Source: Prorocentrum cordatum
Lineage: Eukaryota; Sar; Dinophyceae; Prorocentrales; Prorocentraceae
Assembly (NCBI GenBank): GCA_963575745.1
Contig: CAUYUJ010009857.1
Coordinates: 1-64,000 of the forward strand
Direction: 5' to 3'
Length of the DNA: 64,000 nt
Shown in pieces: positions 21,370 through 33,225 of the stretch. The notes beneath the pieces were generated by a model, which saw only the letters and a program-made list of their open reading frames with translations, was not told the origin of the DNA and made no database searches. Within the stretch, counting starts at the first letter, position 1, and every line of letters begins with the position of its first letter. The translations under genes and the position numbers were made by a program.

Positions 21370-21590
21370 GCATCATCATGATCGCCGTCGTACTCGTCGC
21401 CATCATCATCACCATCATCCTTATCATCATCCTCATCAACATCATCGCAATCATCAACATCATCATCATCTGAAGCATCGCCAGCATCATCCGCATTAGC
21501 AGCATCATCAGCAGCATCATCACCATCATCATCATTAGCTGAATTACCAATGCCATCCCCATCATCTCCATCTTCAGCATCATCGCCCCC
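21370..21590. repeat. ATC microsatellite, degenerate
   Basis: CATCATCATC with many interruptions. Confidence 0.85.
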
Positions 21591-21764
21591 AGCGCCGCGA
21601 GGGAGAGGGATGGGGGGGGGGATAGGAAGAGCGGGGGGGGGGATGGAGGGAGATAAAGGAGAGAGGGCGGGGCGGGGAAAATAATGATATGTGTGGAAGG
21701 AGACAAGGGCGATGAGAGGCGGAAGGCGAAGGGCCAGGGCGACTTTGCGCGCCTCTTCCGCGCC

Positions 21765-21950
21765 ACTCCTTGGCGCTTGCGTCGCGCGCAGCCCTGCGCG
21801 GCGAGGGTGGGGGAGGTGTGAGCGGCGATGACGATGGTGATGATTCTAAAGTTCATGGTGGTTATGGCGATGGTGATCATGGGAGCACAACCGAACATGA
21901 TGATGAAACCGAGCGGGCAGGGTATTCGGTAGAACAACCGTTGGTAGGGT
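21765..21950. repeat. Dispersed 180-bp unit, copy 2
   Basis: Direct, diverged copy of 20828-21012. Followed by a TAGGG-rich stretch instead of ATC repeats. Confidence 0.75.
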
Positions 21951-22050
21951 AGGGTAGGGACGGAGATAGGGTTGTATTTGAATAGGGATAGGGATAAACA
22001 TATGGTAGGGTAGGGTAGGATACTATAGGGTAGGGTAGGAGTGGATAGGG
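21940..22050. repeat. TAGGG-rich tract
   Basis: GGTAGGGTAGGGTAGGG and AGGGATAGGGATA phrases. Telomere-like in look, but the unit is TAGGG/ATAGGG, not the TTTAGGG expected for dinoflagellate ends. Confidence 0.8.
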
Positions 22051-22818
22051 CATGGGATGCGTGGAGAGGATCGGACAGGCCAGGGCAGGGATGGGATGGC
22101 CCTGGCGAGATAGGGTAGAGCGGAACAAGGGTAGATTGACAGGAGCGGGATCGGGAGCGAGGCTTGCAGGCGCGCCGTCGGCCACGCAACGCCGTGCAGC
22201 GGGACCAGCCAGCATTGCTTCCATCCATTGCTCCCAGGTGTCGGATGGGGGAGGGTGGAATGGGGGAAGAAGAGCAGGAAGAGGCGGAGGAGGAGGACGA
22301 GGACGAGGAGGGCGAGGAACGGCGGGGGAAAGAACGGAGGAGGACAAGGAGGGGGAGTAGGAGGCATCCCGCTTGCCGCTCCCCAGCCGCCCCCATCTCC
22401 CCACCACGCCCTCCTCCGCTTCCCCCGCCAATCTGCCCTCGCACTCTCGCCCTGCCTCGTCGTTTGTCTCGCAGGGGTGGGGGGTGGAGGAGGGGAAGGG
22501 GGGGAGGCAGGGGTTGCGAAGATAGAAGCAATGCTCGCTGGGAGAACGCACGCTACTCCAGCGTGCCACGCGTGAGCTCGAGATCCGCTGCCCCCCGTTG
22601 GGCCAGGCGTCTCCATTGTATCTTTGTCGTCGTCGCCGCTTCCTCCTCCTCGCCCTCCTCCTCCCCCCTCCTCCCCCCGCTTCCTCCCCCTCTCCCCCCT
22701 CGCCCTCCTCCTCGCTCCCCCCCCTCTCCCCCTCGTCCTCCCGCGCCCCCAGTTTCGCTCTCCTTCTCCTTGTTTTTTTGGTGCTGTTACTACACGCTTT
22801 ATTTCCTCATCCTCGCCC
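22050..22818. other. GC-rich spacer, no confident gene
   Basis: GAAGCAATGCT..CTGG occurs on the minus strand near 22205 and on the plus strand near 22525 as an inverted pair. Otherwise GGA, CCT and C-rich stretches. Confidence 0.4.
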
Positions 22819-25451
22819 TCATCCTCCTGGGCGCCGCTTGGGTATGACGAAGTCACCTATATGTCTGCCGCACCGCATCCGCTCTGCAAGCTTGCAGCAC
22901 ACGCTGTTTATCGGGGTGCCCATTGCACAGGCACTGCCTACAGATGTCACGAAACGTTGATAATCTTCAGGCATATAACACCACGTGTGCTTCGGATTTA
23001 TCTGCCCCTGGCGCACCAGGTGCCACGCGAAGTGGTGCTTGTTGACAATAGAATATTTCATCTTATTCTGAGCAAACGCAGTGCTAGACAACGATTGGTA
23101 ACACTGGAGGAAATCATCTGTCCATTTGCGTATATTCACACACTCATCTGGACTGAAAAACATGCCACCTGTGTCGACGAGGTCGTACACTTTACATAAG
23201 CTTTTCATCATCAGCACCCTGGTCCGTGATGGGGGGCTCCTGTCGTCGTACTCCCTCACGAGCGTAAGGGCGACTCGACAGAGCCACCTCGCCTCCGCCG
23301 CCTTGATGGCGTGGCTTAACACTGGGAAGTTGGCGTGCGGTGAGTCTGGGTCCTTGACGAAATAGCTAAGCTTGAAATGGGACACACGGTGCTTGATTCC
23401 CTGCTCTGCATAAATCTCTTGAATACGTTTCCATAATCTCTCCACGCGAACATTCTTGGGCCCACGCTCGTGTTCAAATATTATCTCGTAAAATATGTTT
23501 GCGATTGCGTGACCCGAAACACCGAGGTCAAATGTGTGCATGAAGTCTAAACTCAACGTGTGCACACTCACGCCCCATATTTTAAATGCTGGGTGGCCAG
23601 CGTCGTAATCACGCTCATGGAACTTCCAATGGTGCGGCCCGTCCTGGGGTCAGAAGGGATCGGCGCGGGGGCGGGGCGGGCGGGCCTGGGCGCGGGGGGC
23701 GGGGGGTGGGTGGGTGGGGTAGGGGGGGGAGGGGGGGGGGGAGGGGCACCGCGTGCATGGTGAATAAATTTACCCTCCCCCAACCACTCCTCCTTGAACT
23801 TGTTGAAAGGATTTCCTGTTCTGTCGGCTGTGCACAGCCAACAGAAGTGCTCGTCCGCTGGATATGGCATTCCTAGGTGCGACGCGTAGAACTCAAGGTC
23901 CCCCTGGATAGCATAGATGAACCCCCTGTACGGCTCACTGGGACTGCACAGATACTGGCCCGCGAGCACCTGGCGATCTGGGTCCAATGGCTCGCCGTTC
24001 CAATCCGACACCCTCTTCCGCCCGAGGGCCCGCTCGCTCTGAACAAAATGTGCTGGGTTTGTGGTGGTGGGGGTGGGGTGGGGTGGGGGGCGGGGCGGGG
24101 CGAGGAAGGGGCGCGCGAGTGGGTCGGGGTAAGGCGGGGCCTGTGCGGGAGGATATGAGGGGTGGGGAGAGGTGAGGGGTGGGCAGAGGAATGATGGAAA
24201 GAACTGCCGACTGACGCCCATGGACCCAGGCTGCCGCTCCGCCCCCCCTTAGCCGTGCCAGACGCCGATCGGCGCGGGCCCTGGCGGCGAAGAAAAAAGG
24301 CAGCCGCGAGTGGAGAGAGACGAGAGCGAGCTGGACATGGACAAGAGAACGCGCCACGACCCACCTTTCCGTCGGGGTGATCTCCTATAGGGTGCACGCC
24401 TGGGCAGGCGCAGCCAACCATATTGACAGAAGGATGCTTGCCCCCCGCCAAGGCTTGAAAACTCCAATGCAATACCTGCCAAATCTCCAAGAACGTGTCT
24501 TTGCCCCCGTGCTTTTTCTCCTTCGTCAAGGTGCTTAGGGGCCAGGATATCAAGTTCATCGTGAGGCCCTTTGTGGAGCCAGCACCCAATAAACCTGTGG
24601 CACTTAACGACACTAATGAATCTCTGGTAAGGAACTCTGCACCATCTCCATGAATCCTCAACGGCACGCACGTGGACGCACGGTCCCTGATGCCCCATAC
24701 TGGGTGGCCACGTAACCGTCGGTCTTCCCTGTGGTATTTATTGTTACTGTGCAGATGTGTTTCCAGCTGTAGACTGCAACGCGGCACGCCCGCCCACCCC
24801 TCGCCCTCCACCGCCAGCGACTCGCACCCCCAACCTTTGTCCAAATCTCAGTTGAGGAGTACATTGGGGAAGGCAAAGGTCGCGGGGCGGGCTGGGGGGG
24901 AGGTGAGGGGAGGGGCGGGGGTGGAGGGGCGGGGATCGAGGGGCTTTACATTCCCGAAAAAAAAAAAAAAAACACATCCTGGAGGCGTTGTCCCAGAAAT
25001 CCCTCAGGCGCTCAATCCCGAAGATCTCCTGGAACTCCGCGGGATGCCGATGATATAGCGCAGAAAACCATTCATGGGGGAGCAGTGCCGCAGCGGACGC
25101 TTCAGTAGGCTGCGTGGTTTTGGGGTCGATGCAGGACACGGGGAACACCAGGGGTTCAGGCAGCCAATTCTTACCCAGGAAGGTCGCGAGCTGCCCGTGG
25201 ATGTTTCCTGGGTAGTTACCCCAGGAGCCCAGTGACGCTAGATGTGAAATCTCACGATGTCTTAAGCCGTCCCGATATGCAGCCATCGCGATGCGCTGGA
25301 CGTCCGTGGCGGCCACGAGGCCCCAGCACCATTGTTTGAGAAGGTGCGTCCCGAGGTTGGAATACTCAGAATCTGGAGGGCGAGGCGGCTCATCCCCGCC
25401 AGCGCTCCCGAGGGGTGCTTCCAACCGACGTTTATGCCCCCGCTTGACCAT
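22819..25451 (-). CDS. Four-exon gene, relative of the 12-14.7 kb gene (copy 2)
   Basis: Exon 1: ATG at 25451 (VKRGHKRRLEAPLGSAGGD), then LGTHLLKQWCWGLVAATDV, ending near 24980. Exon 2: about 24782-24365 (acceptor GTTGCAG, donor AAAG|GTGGGT), with CVPLRIHGDGAEF and FLEIWQVLHWSFQALAGGK. Exon 3: 24052-23750 (acceptor AAACCCAG), with GEPLDPDRQVLAG, IQGDLEFYASHLGMPYP and FCWLCTADRTGNPFNKF. Exon 4: 23643-22819 (acceptor GACCCCAG), with GPHHWKFHERDYDAGHPAFK, LDFMHTFDLGVSG, AEARWLCRVAL and KHHFAWHLVRQGQINP, stop at 22819. Shared with copy 1: GEPL, CxLCTA, HTxxLGV, EARWL and HHxxWHL in the same order. Introns are G/C-rich; the first begins near a run of A/T at 24958. Function unknown. The HTxDLGV motif recalls plant CACTA-type transposases, but I could not confirm this. 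Confidence 0.75.
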
Positions 25452-26226
25452 CGAGGAAAATCACGGGGCCGCGGGGGAGAGGGGGGCGTTCTCGGCACTT
25501 CGAGCCCGAACGCTTCTATGCATGACCGACGTGGCGGGGATCGGCGAAGGTGAATGGACGGGCCGAGGGGCGAGAAGAAGCAAGAGCGATCGCCATTGCG
25601 ATCTCACGGCGCACTGGTTGCGATGGCAGGCTCGCGCGAGCAGCAATGCAGACCGACTCGCGGGAGACCAGCGTTGCCCGACGGCGTGGCAGCGTTGGCT
25701 TGAACGAGAGCGCGGGTCTGACCAGGTCCGAGACTGGAAACCCACGAGCGTTGTCGGACTACGCCCTGGCGCATTCCTTCAACGGAAGGAATGCACCGAG
25801 GCGTAGTCCGAAACCATCGCACCAGTTTTACATAAGAAACGAGCCCCACGACTGCGTTCAAGCGACGCCTGGCGATGAGATGCCGCTGTCGGTCGGCACT
25901 ACTGTCGGCCCAGCAGCGCCTGCGCAGACTGGCGACGCCGTCGCCCGCAGCTACCGCCCACGGTAGCCCGTTAAAGCACGCGCACGCCGCGCGGGCAAGC
26001 CGAGCGCAGCCCAGAGCCAGCGTCAGGATTACAAATCTGGATGCAAGGCCCTCTTTCTCTCCAGGATTGGCGGGCGCGCAGAGGCAGACGAACCACCGAC
26101 GCCGATCTCGGTGCCCGAGGGATGCAACGGTACGCTGCATAAACTAAACATCATGGCCTTGGGGCACCTGCTTGGAGGGCAGATGCGCTCTGGGCTGCGG
26201 GGGCTGGGTGCTTGGCCTACCTACTG
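25452..26226. other. No confident gene; both strands open
   Basis: Several frames of 130-180 codons overlap on both strands (GC-driven). A strong hairpin sits at 25754-25811. I cannot choose a coding frame. Confidence 0.4.
25754..25811. repeat. Hairpin with 27-base arms
   Basis: TCGGACTACGCC..GCATTCCTTC, AAC loop, GGAAGGAATGC..GGCGTAGTCCGA, with a few mismatches near the middle of each arm. Confidence 0.8.
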
Positions 26227-27535
26227 CAAGATGATCAGCTCGCAGGCTTTCTGGAACATCCCGACGCCCGCGCCCGCGAGCTTCTTGGCCTTCTCTAAGT
26301 CCAGGTTGTCTGACACCAGCGTGCTCGAGATGTGCGCCACCAGGGTCTGGAGCGCCTCCATCACCTGTCTGATGCGTGACCAAAAAAAACTCCCCCCCTT
26401 CGTCGTTCGCCCTCACCGCCAGTCCTCTCCAATCCAACCCCCCCTTCAAGTCCGATCCGGATCCCCCCCTCCCCAGGGAGGAGGGGGGGGAAGGGGGGTG
26501 GGTGGGGGGCGGGGGTGTCGGACGATGGGCTGCAATGGGATAGGGGTATTGGTCCGATCAGAACCTCTTACCCCCCGTTGAACCTTCCCCCATCGTCCTC
26601 CCCCTACTCCTCCTGCTCCCATCTCCATAGTGCACGTGCACCCTTACGTCAAACAAAAGCATATGGGCATTTGTTTTACGTAAGGGGGCACGCGTGCGAT
26701 GGGGGCACGCGTGCGCTGGAGATGGGAGAAGGAGGAGTAGGAGGGGGGCGAGGGGGAAGAGGGCGACGACGGGGCGAAGGAGGAGCAGCAACAACATGTG
26801 GCCAGACTGGGGGCGGGGAAGATGAGGAGAAACATGAAGAGGAGGCAGCGGGAAAAGGGCGAGAAGGATGGATGAGGACGAGGAGGATTCTTGGGATGAG
26901 CACGGGCCTTCTTGCCAGCCTCGATGTCTTTGGCCGCGAACGTTCCCTCGTTGCGATTGGCAATGCGGATGATGCCCTGCAGCGCTGTTGCCGACTCCTC
27001 TCGGACGGTTAGCGAGAGGCGGAGGGCGGTGAGGGCGGCAAAGGGGATGGAGACGGGTGGGTGGATCCCTCCCCTCTCCATTTTTTCGCCCTATCCTTCC
27101 TCCCCCCCCACCGCCCTCTCTCTCCTTCCACCTTCCCTTCGTCGCCCAAACCCGATCTCTCACTCTCCTCCTGAAGGGGGGGGGGGGGGGCGAGGGATCG
27201 CGCTCGGGCGACGAGGGGGGGGCGGGAGGGACGGGGGACTGCAAGAGGAGAGGGGAGGGGGGATGGGGAGAAGGATGAGGGCATCGGAGGTGCGACGGGG
27301 GAACGGGCAGAGGCGCGGGGGAGCAGGAGAGAAGGAGGGGGCAGAGGGGAGGTCGAGGAAGAGGGTGGAGAACAACAAAGAGAAGGACTGTCTCCTTGGA
27401 GCACGCCTCGACCTTCTCGAGAATCTCAACCCCCTTGGCCGCGGACTTGATGTCCGTCACCTTCAGGCCCTTCATGATGTCGTAGTTTTTGTTGAAGGTC
27501 TTCTGGTGTTTCTTGCTGTCCTTGACCTGGGCTGT
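26227..27535 (-). CDS. Three-exon gene segment, helical lysine-rich protein
   Basis: Exon x: 27535-about 27377 (acceptor CCCCGACAG; KDSKKHQKTFNKNYDIMKGL, then DIKSAAKGVEILEKVEACSK). Exon y: about 27006-26885 (TALQGIIRIANRNEGTFAAK). Exon z: about 26385-26227 (RIRQVMEALQTLVAHISSTL, then KKLAGAGVGMFQKACELIIL), ending in GCA|GTAGGT or a stop. All three are amphipathic-helix-like. May be the 3' part of the gene at 28560-31233, or separate, because an AT-rich island lies between. No family recognised. Confidence 0.55.
26605..26738. mobile_element. Foldback element inside an intron
   Basis: Left arm TCCTGCTCCCATCTCCA..GTGCACGTGCACCCTTACGT and right arm ACGTAAGGGGGCACGCGTGC..TGGAGATGGGAGAAGGAGGA pair. 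The right arm has an extra copy of GGGGGCACGCGTGCG. Lies between exons y and z of the surrounding gene. Confidence 0.7.
27040..27376. repeat. Pyrimidine then purine intron sequence
   Basis: CCCTCTC-rich part, a 15-G run near 27178, then GGGGAG-rich part. Intron between exons x and y. Confidence 0.6.
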
Positions 27536-27679
27536 CGGGGGGGGGATCGGCCCACCGAGGGGGCGCGGTCGTGGCCTGGGACACGCCGCGGCCTTTGTGG
27601 CCGAGCCTCTTACTTCGGGCGTGCACGCTTGACTTTGCAGGCTTTGGGGGGCTTAATGGGCCCCCCGAGGGCCAAAGTT

Positions 27680-27960
27680 TGGCAGATGCATTCGGTGGCT
27701 GCGCGCCGAAAAATCAAAAACAAGAAAAACAAAACAAAACAAAAAAAAAAACACTATATACCATGTAATAGTTCGGATACGTGGTACACATATGTCAGGC
27801 AAATTAGATAGCTGACTCACATTCTATATATTTGTATATATACATATATATTGCATGTACGTAACTATATGTATACAAATGTACATTCAAATGTTTACAT
27901 ACACCTATATATATATGCATATTATATCCAACACGCACGCACACACGCTGGGCCCCGAGA
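27680..27960. other. AT-rich island
   Basis: A-runs with AAACAAAACAAAAC, then TATATATTTGTATATATACATATATAT and CCTATATATATATGCATAT. Stands out in a GC-rich window. Could mark a gene boundary; no coding. Confidence 0.7.
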
Positions 27961-28077
27961 GAATGGGCGTGAATGCCGCTCTACCAGACAGCGCGGGGCA
28001 CTGTGCGCTCACGGGACTGGGGGAGCAGGCACAAGATGCCGCTTGCCCCCCTCGATTGGCTGTAAGAAAGGAGGTAT

Positions 28078-28270
28078 TCAAGCGGCTAAGAAGGGTGCGG
28101 ACAGAACCGACAAGCCCTCCGAAGCCCGAGAACACGCTCCCCCAGTCAATATCCCCAGTGGCAAGGCCTCGGCCGATTGGCACTCAGTGTGGCGCGGCCT
28201 CGTGCCCCACCGCGATGCGCGGGCTAATGCGCTTGTCGCGGCGGGGTTCTTGGGCGCGCATGACAAAAGA
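28078..28270 (-). CDS. Possible terminal exon (NPAATSALARASRWGTRPRH)
   Basis: The minus frame reads NPAATSALARASRWGTRPRH then TECQSAEALPLGILTGG and stops at 28078. A 15-base C/G run at 28281-28295 precedes it. Two other minus frames are also open, so this is only possible. Confidence 0.25.
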
Positions 28271-28559
28271 ATCGCAGCAGTCGGGGGGGGGGGGGGGGCA
28301 GGACGGGGGGGCGGAGCCACGGGAAGAACCATGAGCGAAAGGGGGAGAGGGAGAGGGGCGGGTCTCCCTGAGTCGGGAATCATGAACGGGGCGGGGGCAA
28401 GAGAAGGGAGAGGGGAAAGGAGGGGGAGCGGGAAAGGAGGGAATCATGAAAGGGTGCGGGGGCGGGGCCGTGGATCGGGCCTCTCCGAGTCGGCGGGGGC
28501 GCAGGAAAGGGCGGAGGGATCGTGGGACAGAAGAAGGGCCGAACGTTTCAGATATATCG

Positions 28560-29970
28560 GGCACGAGGGGCGATCTCGCACAGCGAGCTTCCGAGGCAAC
28601 TGCCACGCCGCTGCCGCGACCGCCGCCGCGCCCGCCGCGGCCCTTGGTCGACCCAGAGCCGCGATCTCCCTCGAGCGCTCGCGCGTTGAGCAAGTCCAGG
28701 CCCATGTGGCTCATGCTGCCTGGGGCGTCCAGAGCGGGGCAGCGCGGGCGATGGGGGAGGGGCAGAGACGGGCGACGACTGAGAGAGGACGATGGGGTCG
28801 AGACGGAGCGAGGAAGGATGAGGGGGGAGGAGGAGCAACGATGGAGGAGAAAGGAGGAGGAGGGAACGTGAGGGTGGAGGAGGGGTCTCCCATTATCTTC
28901 CAAATCCCCTCTTCCTCATCCCTCCTTTCTCCATCCGCCATCCGTCCACTCCTTCCCCCTACCCCTCTTCCCTCCTCTCTTCCCTCTTCTCTCCCCCTGT
29001 CGTCCCATCCGTCCTCCTCCCTCTTCTCTCCCTTATCCTCCCTCCCTCCCCCCTCCTTCACAGTCGTCGGTTCGTTTGCCACTAGTGCCGTAAGCAGCCA
29101 AGTCGCTAGACAACTGCAGGCCGCCCATCCCCTCGGCCATGCTGCTGAAGTCGTCGGCGCTCAGAGCCTTCGAGGCCTTGCCGCCCTGCTCCCTGCTGCG
29201 AGTGAATGCCCGCGACTTCTTGTCGCGAACGATGCAATACTGGTTGCGCCTCGGGTTCTGGGGGTTCGGGCGCCCCTGGGGGCGGCAACCGTGCGCGGAC
29301 GGCGATCAGGGGCCAGGGCGATGGTGGGGAATGATTGGGAATGAGTGGGGGTTGAAAGGAGGAGGGGGGCGGGCAGGGCGCGAGGCAGGGCAGGGCGCAA
29401 TGCTGGGGCAGGGGGAGAAGGGGAGAGATGAGGGGCAGGGCGCGAGGAGGAGGAGGATGGGGAGGATGGGGAAAAGGAGGAGGAGGATGAGGAGGAAGAG
29501 GAGGAGGAAGAGGAGGAGGAGAACGGCGCGGGGATCGAATCGACCACCAACACGTCATCACCACCTCTCCTCCTCAACATCCCCTTCCCGCCTGGGGGTC
29601 ATACAGCTCCTCACTATCCTCATCCAACTCTTGTCTCACCATCATCATCACCATTGCTCACATGTTGGTGCAATCACACCTTGATTCGCTCATCTCGGAT
29701 CATCTCCTCGGCCTCGCTGCTGCTGAACTCGTCCTTGAGCTTCTTGTGGGAGACCCACTCCTCGTCCCTGTTGACCTTCTCAGAGAAGCTGATCTTGTGA
29801 GAGATCTCGAGGAAGCGCTGGCCGAGACCTGGGTCCTCGAGGTAGGCCATCAAGAGCTGCGCCTTCGTCTCCGTCTTCTTGCCAGCAGCGCTCGCCTGCG
29901 CCTGGGCCGATGCTGGGCGGCACGGGGAGGGGGGTGATTTGCGGTGAGGGGGAGAGAGAGAGAGAGAGAG

Positions 29971-30025
<55 letters not shown>

Positions 30026-31233
30026 GAGAGAGAGAGAGAGGGAGGGAGAGAGAGAGAGAGAGATAGGGGGGTGGCAGAGGTGCCAACTAACATGCATGGA
30101 CATGGTCATGCTCGCGCGGGCTGGGGGGTTGATCTCGGCGACGTCTGACACTTGCGCTACGAGCGCCATCGCGGCGAACCGCCTCGAAACATCAGCCGCA
30201 ATCCGAGCATGACCACGTCATCTGCGGGGGGGGGGGGGGGGGGGGCAGCGATGGCAGGGGGGGCAGTGGGAGATGCGGGGTGATGGCGCAGGGGGGAGGA
30301 GGACGGGGGCGTTGCTAAGGTAGTGCTTATCATGATGGTTTGGGCGAGGGCTACTGGTGCTGAGTTAACTTGATATACCCTACGCTGCCTCAGTGAACAT
30401 CTCTTCTGCCTGCTCGTTCTTCTTCCTCGCATTGGCGAACCGCCCGTGCAGCGCCCTGGGCTGGAGGTGCGAACGACGTTTGGAAGAGCATACGTGGCGT
30501 GTTGGAAAGAATGGGTGAAGAGCATACTATGTGAAAATCCCACCAGCCCTCTGGGCGTCGGTGGTCCAGAGAACTCCCGTTTCAAACCCCATTCTTCCAT
30601 CTCGCCACCCGCCCTTCCAATCGACATTCACACATCGCATTTGTTGGGTGAAGAATATCCTGATCTCGCTGGCGTGGAACACCGCCTTCAAGTGCGACAC
30701 ATTTGAACTGTCAGCATGGGCGGTGAATAAGTCGATCTTGTCGTCGAGGCTCTTGCACAACGACGCCTTGTGCGCGAGCTTCTCGCCCGTCCAACTTCGG
30801 AGGATGCGACGCATAACTAATTAGGTGGCAGGTGGGCATTGGAGCGGAGGGGTGAGGAGGTGGAGGAGGAGGAGGACACACATGAGGAGGAGGGGGGCAC
30901 GCATGAGGAGGAGGGGGGGGGGGGGGGGGGGGCGAGCACATGAGGAGGAGGGGGGGGCACATACGAGGAGGAGGAGGAGGCGGAGGAGGAGAAGGGAGAA
31001 GAGGATGATGAGGAAACAAGAAGACACATGGGTTGGTCAATTTTGCCCACGGGCCACATGTCTTTGACATCCTTCCCCTTGAGGCCCTTCTGGATCACGG
31101 ATGAAGTGGTGATGTCATCGGTATCTTCTTGGGAATCGCGGGGGCGTTTCGCGGCAGCAGCTGGTTTCTTCTTCAGGGAAATCTTCACCTTCATGACAGA
31201 TTTCATCACGTGTTTCATGCCCTTGGGTGCCAT
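28560..31233 (-). CDS. At least seven-exon gene starting [11 protein letters not shown], unknown function
   Basis: ATG at 31233. Exon 1 to about 31027: [51 protein letters not shown]. Exon 2, 30816-about 30656: [39 protein letters not shown]. Exon 3, 30462-30386: [20 protein letters not shown]. Exon 4, about 30205-30090: [20 protein letters not shown]. Exon 5, 29908-29680: [40 protein letters not shown], donor ATCAAG|GTGTGA. Exon 6, 29262-about 29070: [38 protein letters not shown]. Exon 7, about 28721-28560: [20 protein letters not shown] then [12 protein letters not shown]. The Lys/KRPA-rich start resembles many dinoflagellate-specific proteins. Exons 1-7 all read in the minus direction with good composition; borders of exon 4 are the least sure. 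Intron 2 carries a repeat shared with another gene. Confidence 0.68.
29946..30064. repeat. GA dinucleotide array in an intron
   Basis: GAGAGAGA with few breaks, between exons 4 and 5 of the surrounding minus-strand gene. A 20-base G run also lies at about 30226-30245. Confidence 0.95.
30538..30600 (-). repeat. Intronic dispersed repeat, copy 1
   Basis: ATCCCACCAGCCCTCTGGGC then GTCGGTGGTCCAGAGAAC. Matches 34447-34500 on the same strand. Both copies sit in introns of two different minus-strand genes. Confidence 0.8.
30840..31010. repeat. GGA repeat intron with G-run
   Basis: GGAGGAGGAGG with a 20-base G run near 30913-30932 and several ACACATGAGGAGG phrases. Intron 1 of the minus-strand gene. 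Confidence 0.85.
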
Positions 31234-31439
31234 TGCCGCAGCACAGGAGACGTGTCCAGAGCTCAAAGGTGAGGCCGCGAATCTCTTGAACCCAAGGCTG
31301 CAATACAAATGCAATAAGTTGCTGGTCCGATTCTGCTTCAAACTGACACCGCGAGGTCACAAACATGGCATCGATCGCAACACAATTCTGTAAAATCGGG
31401 CAGTTGTATCAAACACAAAACACGACACGATATACAGTC

Positions 31440-31600
31440 ACCCTGACGTTTGCCTGACGTTTTATAAACGTCAGGCAATTTGCCTGACGTTTGCCTGACG
31501 TTTGGCAAACGTCAGGCAAATTGCCTGACGTTTGCCAAACGTCAGGCAAACGTCAGGCTATGTACCTGACGTTTGCAAAACGTCAGGCAAACGTCAGGAT
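31440..31600. repeat. Palindromic ACGTCAGGCAA array
   Basis: Alternating TTGCCTGACGTTT and AAACGTCAGGCAA, so the tract is a series of inverted repeats. A larger relative lies at 38575-39000. Confidence 0.95.
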
Positions 31601-31609
31601 TGTACATAT

Positions 31610-33220
31610 CGCAATTGAAACAATGTGTTACACAAAACCTGTATCCTGTCATGGTATTTTTATCCTAAATCTCCAGTCAGACATTCGAGTGGTAGGCATT
31701 TGCTATGATCGTGGCCCGTATTTCAAGCCTGTGAACCTCGAACGCCCTACGATTGCAATGACCTTGACCAGCACTTCAAGCTCCGCGACATGTTGCTGAC
31801 ACTCGGTAAAGATGCAATTACCAGTTGCCCAGCGCCAGCTGGTCCACCCCGTGGATTGGAGATGCAAGGGTAGCTTGGCCTAGAATTGTATATATTCACA
31901 GCGCAACTTGATTACACTGACTGCTCCTCGTCCTGAGCATCCTCCTTCTCGTCATCTCATCGCCATGTGCTCTGACACCTCATTATTCACCACCATCTGA
32001 CATGACAGCCAATGCGACCTCAAAAACAGATCGAGTCATCAGGACCACCCCCCAAACCATGGTGTTCAAACCGCCCAAGGAACTCTGGCATTTAGAAACC
32101 GATTTCGGAAACTATTGAATCAGACAGGCAGGATGAGAGTTTGGGAACCATTCCTGCGAAACGACTCCGACACGATTTTGGAAAGTGCTCCTCCGATCAG
32201 GGCCCTACACACAGCCTCACATGCGACCAGGGGCCTGGCTGCCGAGTAACCAACTTATGTATCCTGGTTTCCCTCATACAGCAAAAACCCCTTTTAATTG
32301 CCACCATATGTTGCATGTGTGCCATCCTCATCTCACCTCTTTCCCCCTTCCCTCTACCGTCACCACCCTCGACCGTGCCATCCTCCTCCACCTCTCACGT
32401 CCGTGCCTCAGTCGTATCCCTCATACAATGCATAGCCGCCCCCCTTTGGACGGGCGCGGGGGGGGGGGTATGTGGAGCAGGGGGTTGGGTGGCTAAGATG
32501 CCCCCATCACGACCGAGGATGGTTGGCGGGCTTATTGCACGAACGGTGGGATGACGAGAATATGGATGGGAACTGCGAAACGATGTGGATGAGGATATGG
32601 AGGAGATGATGATGAGGAGATGGAGGGGAAAGGAGGGGCGCGACGGGGGAGATACGCGAATGCAACTTGCGGGGGGAGGTCGACGATCACTGCGTCAAGC
32701 GCATCTAAACATCAGCCGATTTTGACTAACACCCGCCAGCATGTCAATGTGCATTCGGCTCGGCGCCACACGCCGACGTCTGAAACCGTAACGCAGCGCA
32801 CACGCACTGGCATTACACCCGCGCTGCCTGCAAGACAGCGACCCCCCCGCAATGGCAGGGGGGACCCACAATATTCGAGAGGGGAGGGACATCTTAACTT
32901 TCAGAACTGAACGGGCGGGGCTGGTGACACCGACAATGGTTGAGGGTCACTTGAGGCGCCGTTGCCATCACCGCTTCCTGTCTTCGGTCGAACCCTGGCC
33001 CCCATCCTGTCGCGGATTGGGGCGCGGTTGCCGAAGACAGGTCGAGCACGTGCTGCGAGGCTGGCAACGGCGTTTCGAGCGTCCCTCGCGCGCGCCCATC
33101 TTGCAACCATCCTCCTCCGTTTGTTCCTGCTCATTCGGTTCACCATCCTATTCCTGCTCAACTTCCTCTTCTCACCATCCTCGACCTCGTCATCCTTATC
33201 ATCCTCCCCCTCCTGATGTC
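31610..33220. other. Long region without a confident gene
   Basis: A minus frame at about 31720-31800 (CQQHVAELEVLVKVIAI) looks protein-like but is isolated. A plus frame at 32141-32554 is open but ordinary. A hairpin CTGTCTTCGG..CCGAAGACAG lies at 32980-33043. The rest is mixed, with a 12-G run near 32458. Confidence 0.4.
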
Positions 33221-33225
33221 GCGCC

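Noticed and set aside
21940-22050. Interstitial telomere repeat
   Set aside because: The unit is TAGGG/ATAGGG, irregular, and not TTTAGGG; more likely ordinary simple repeat.
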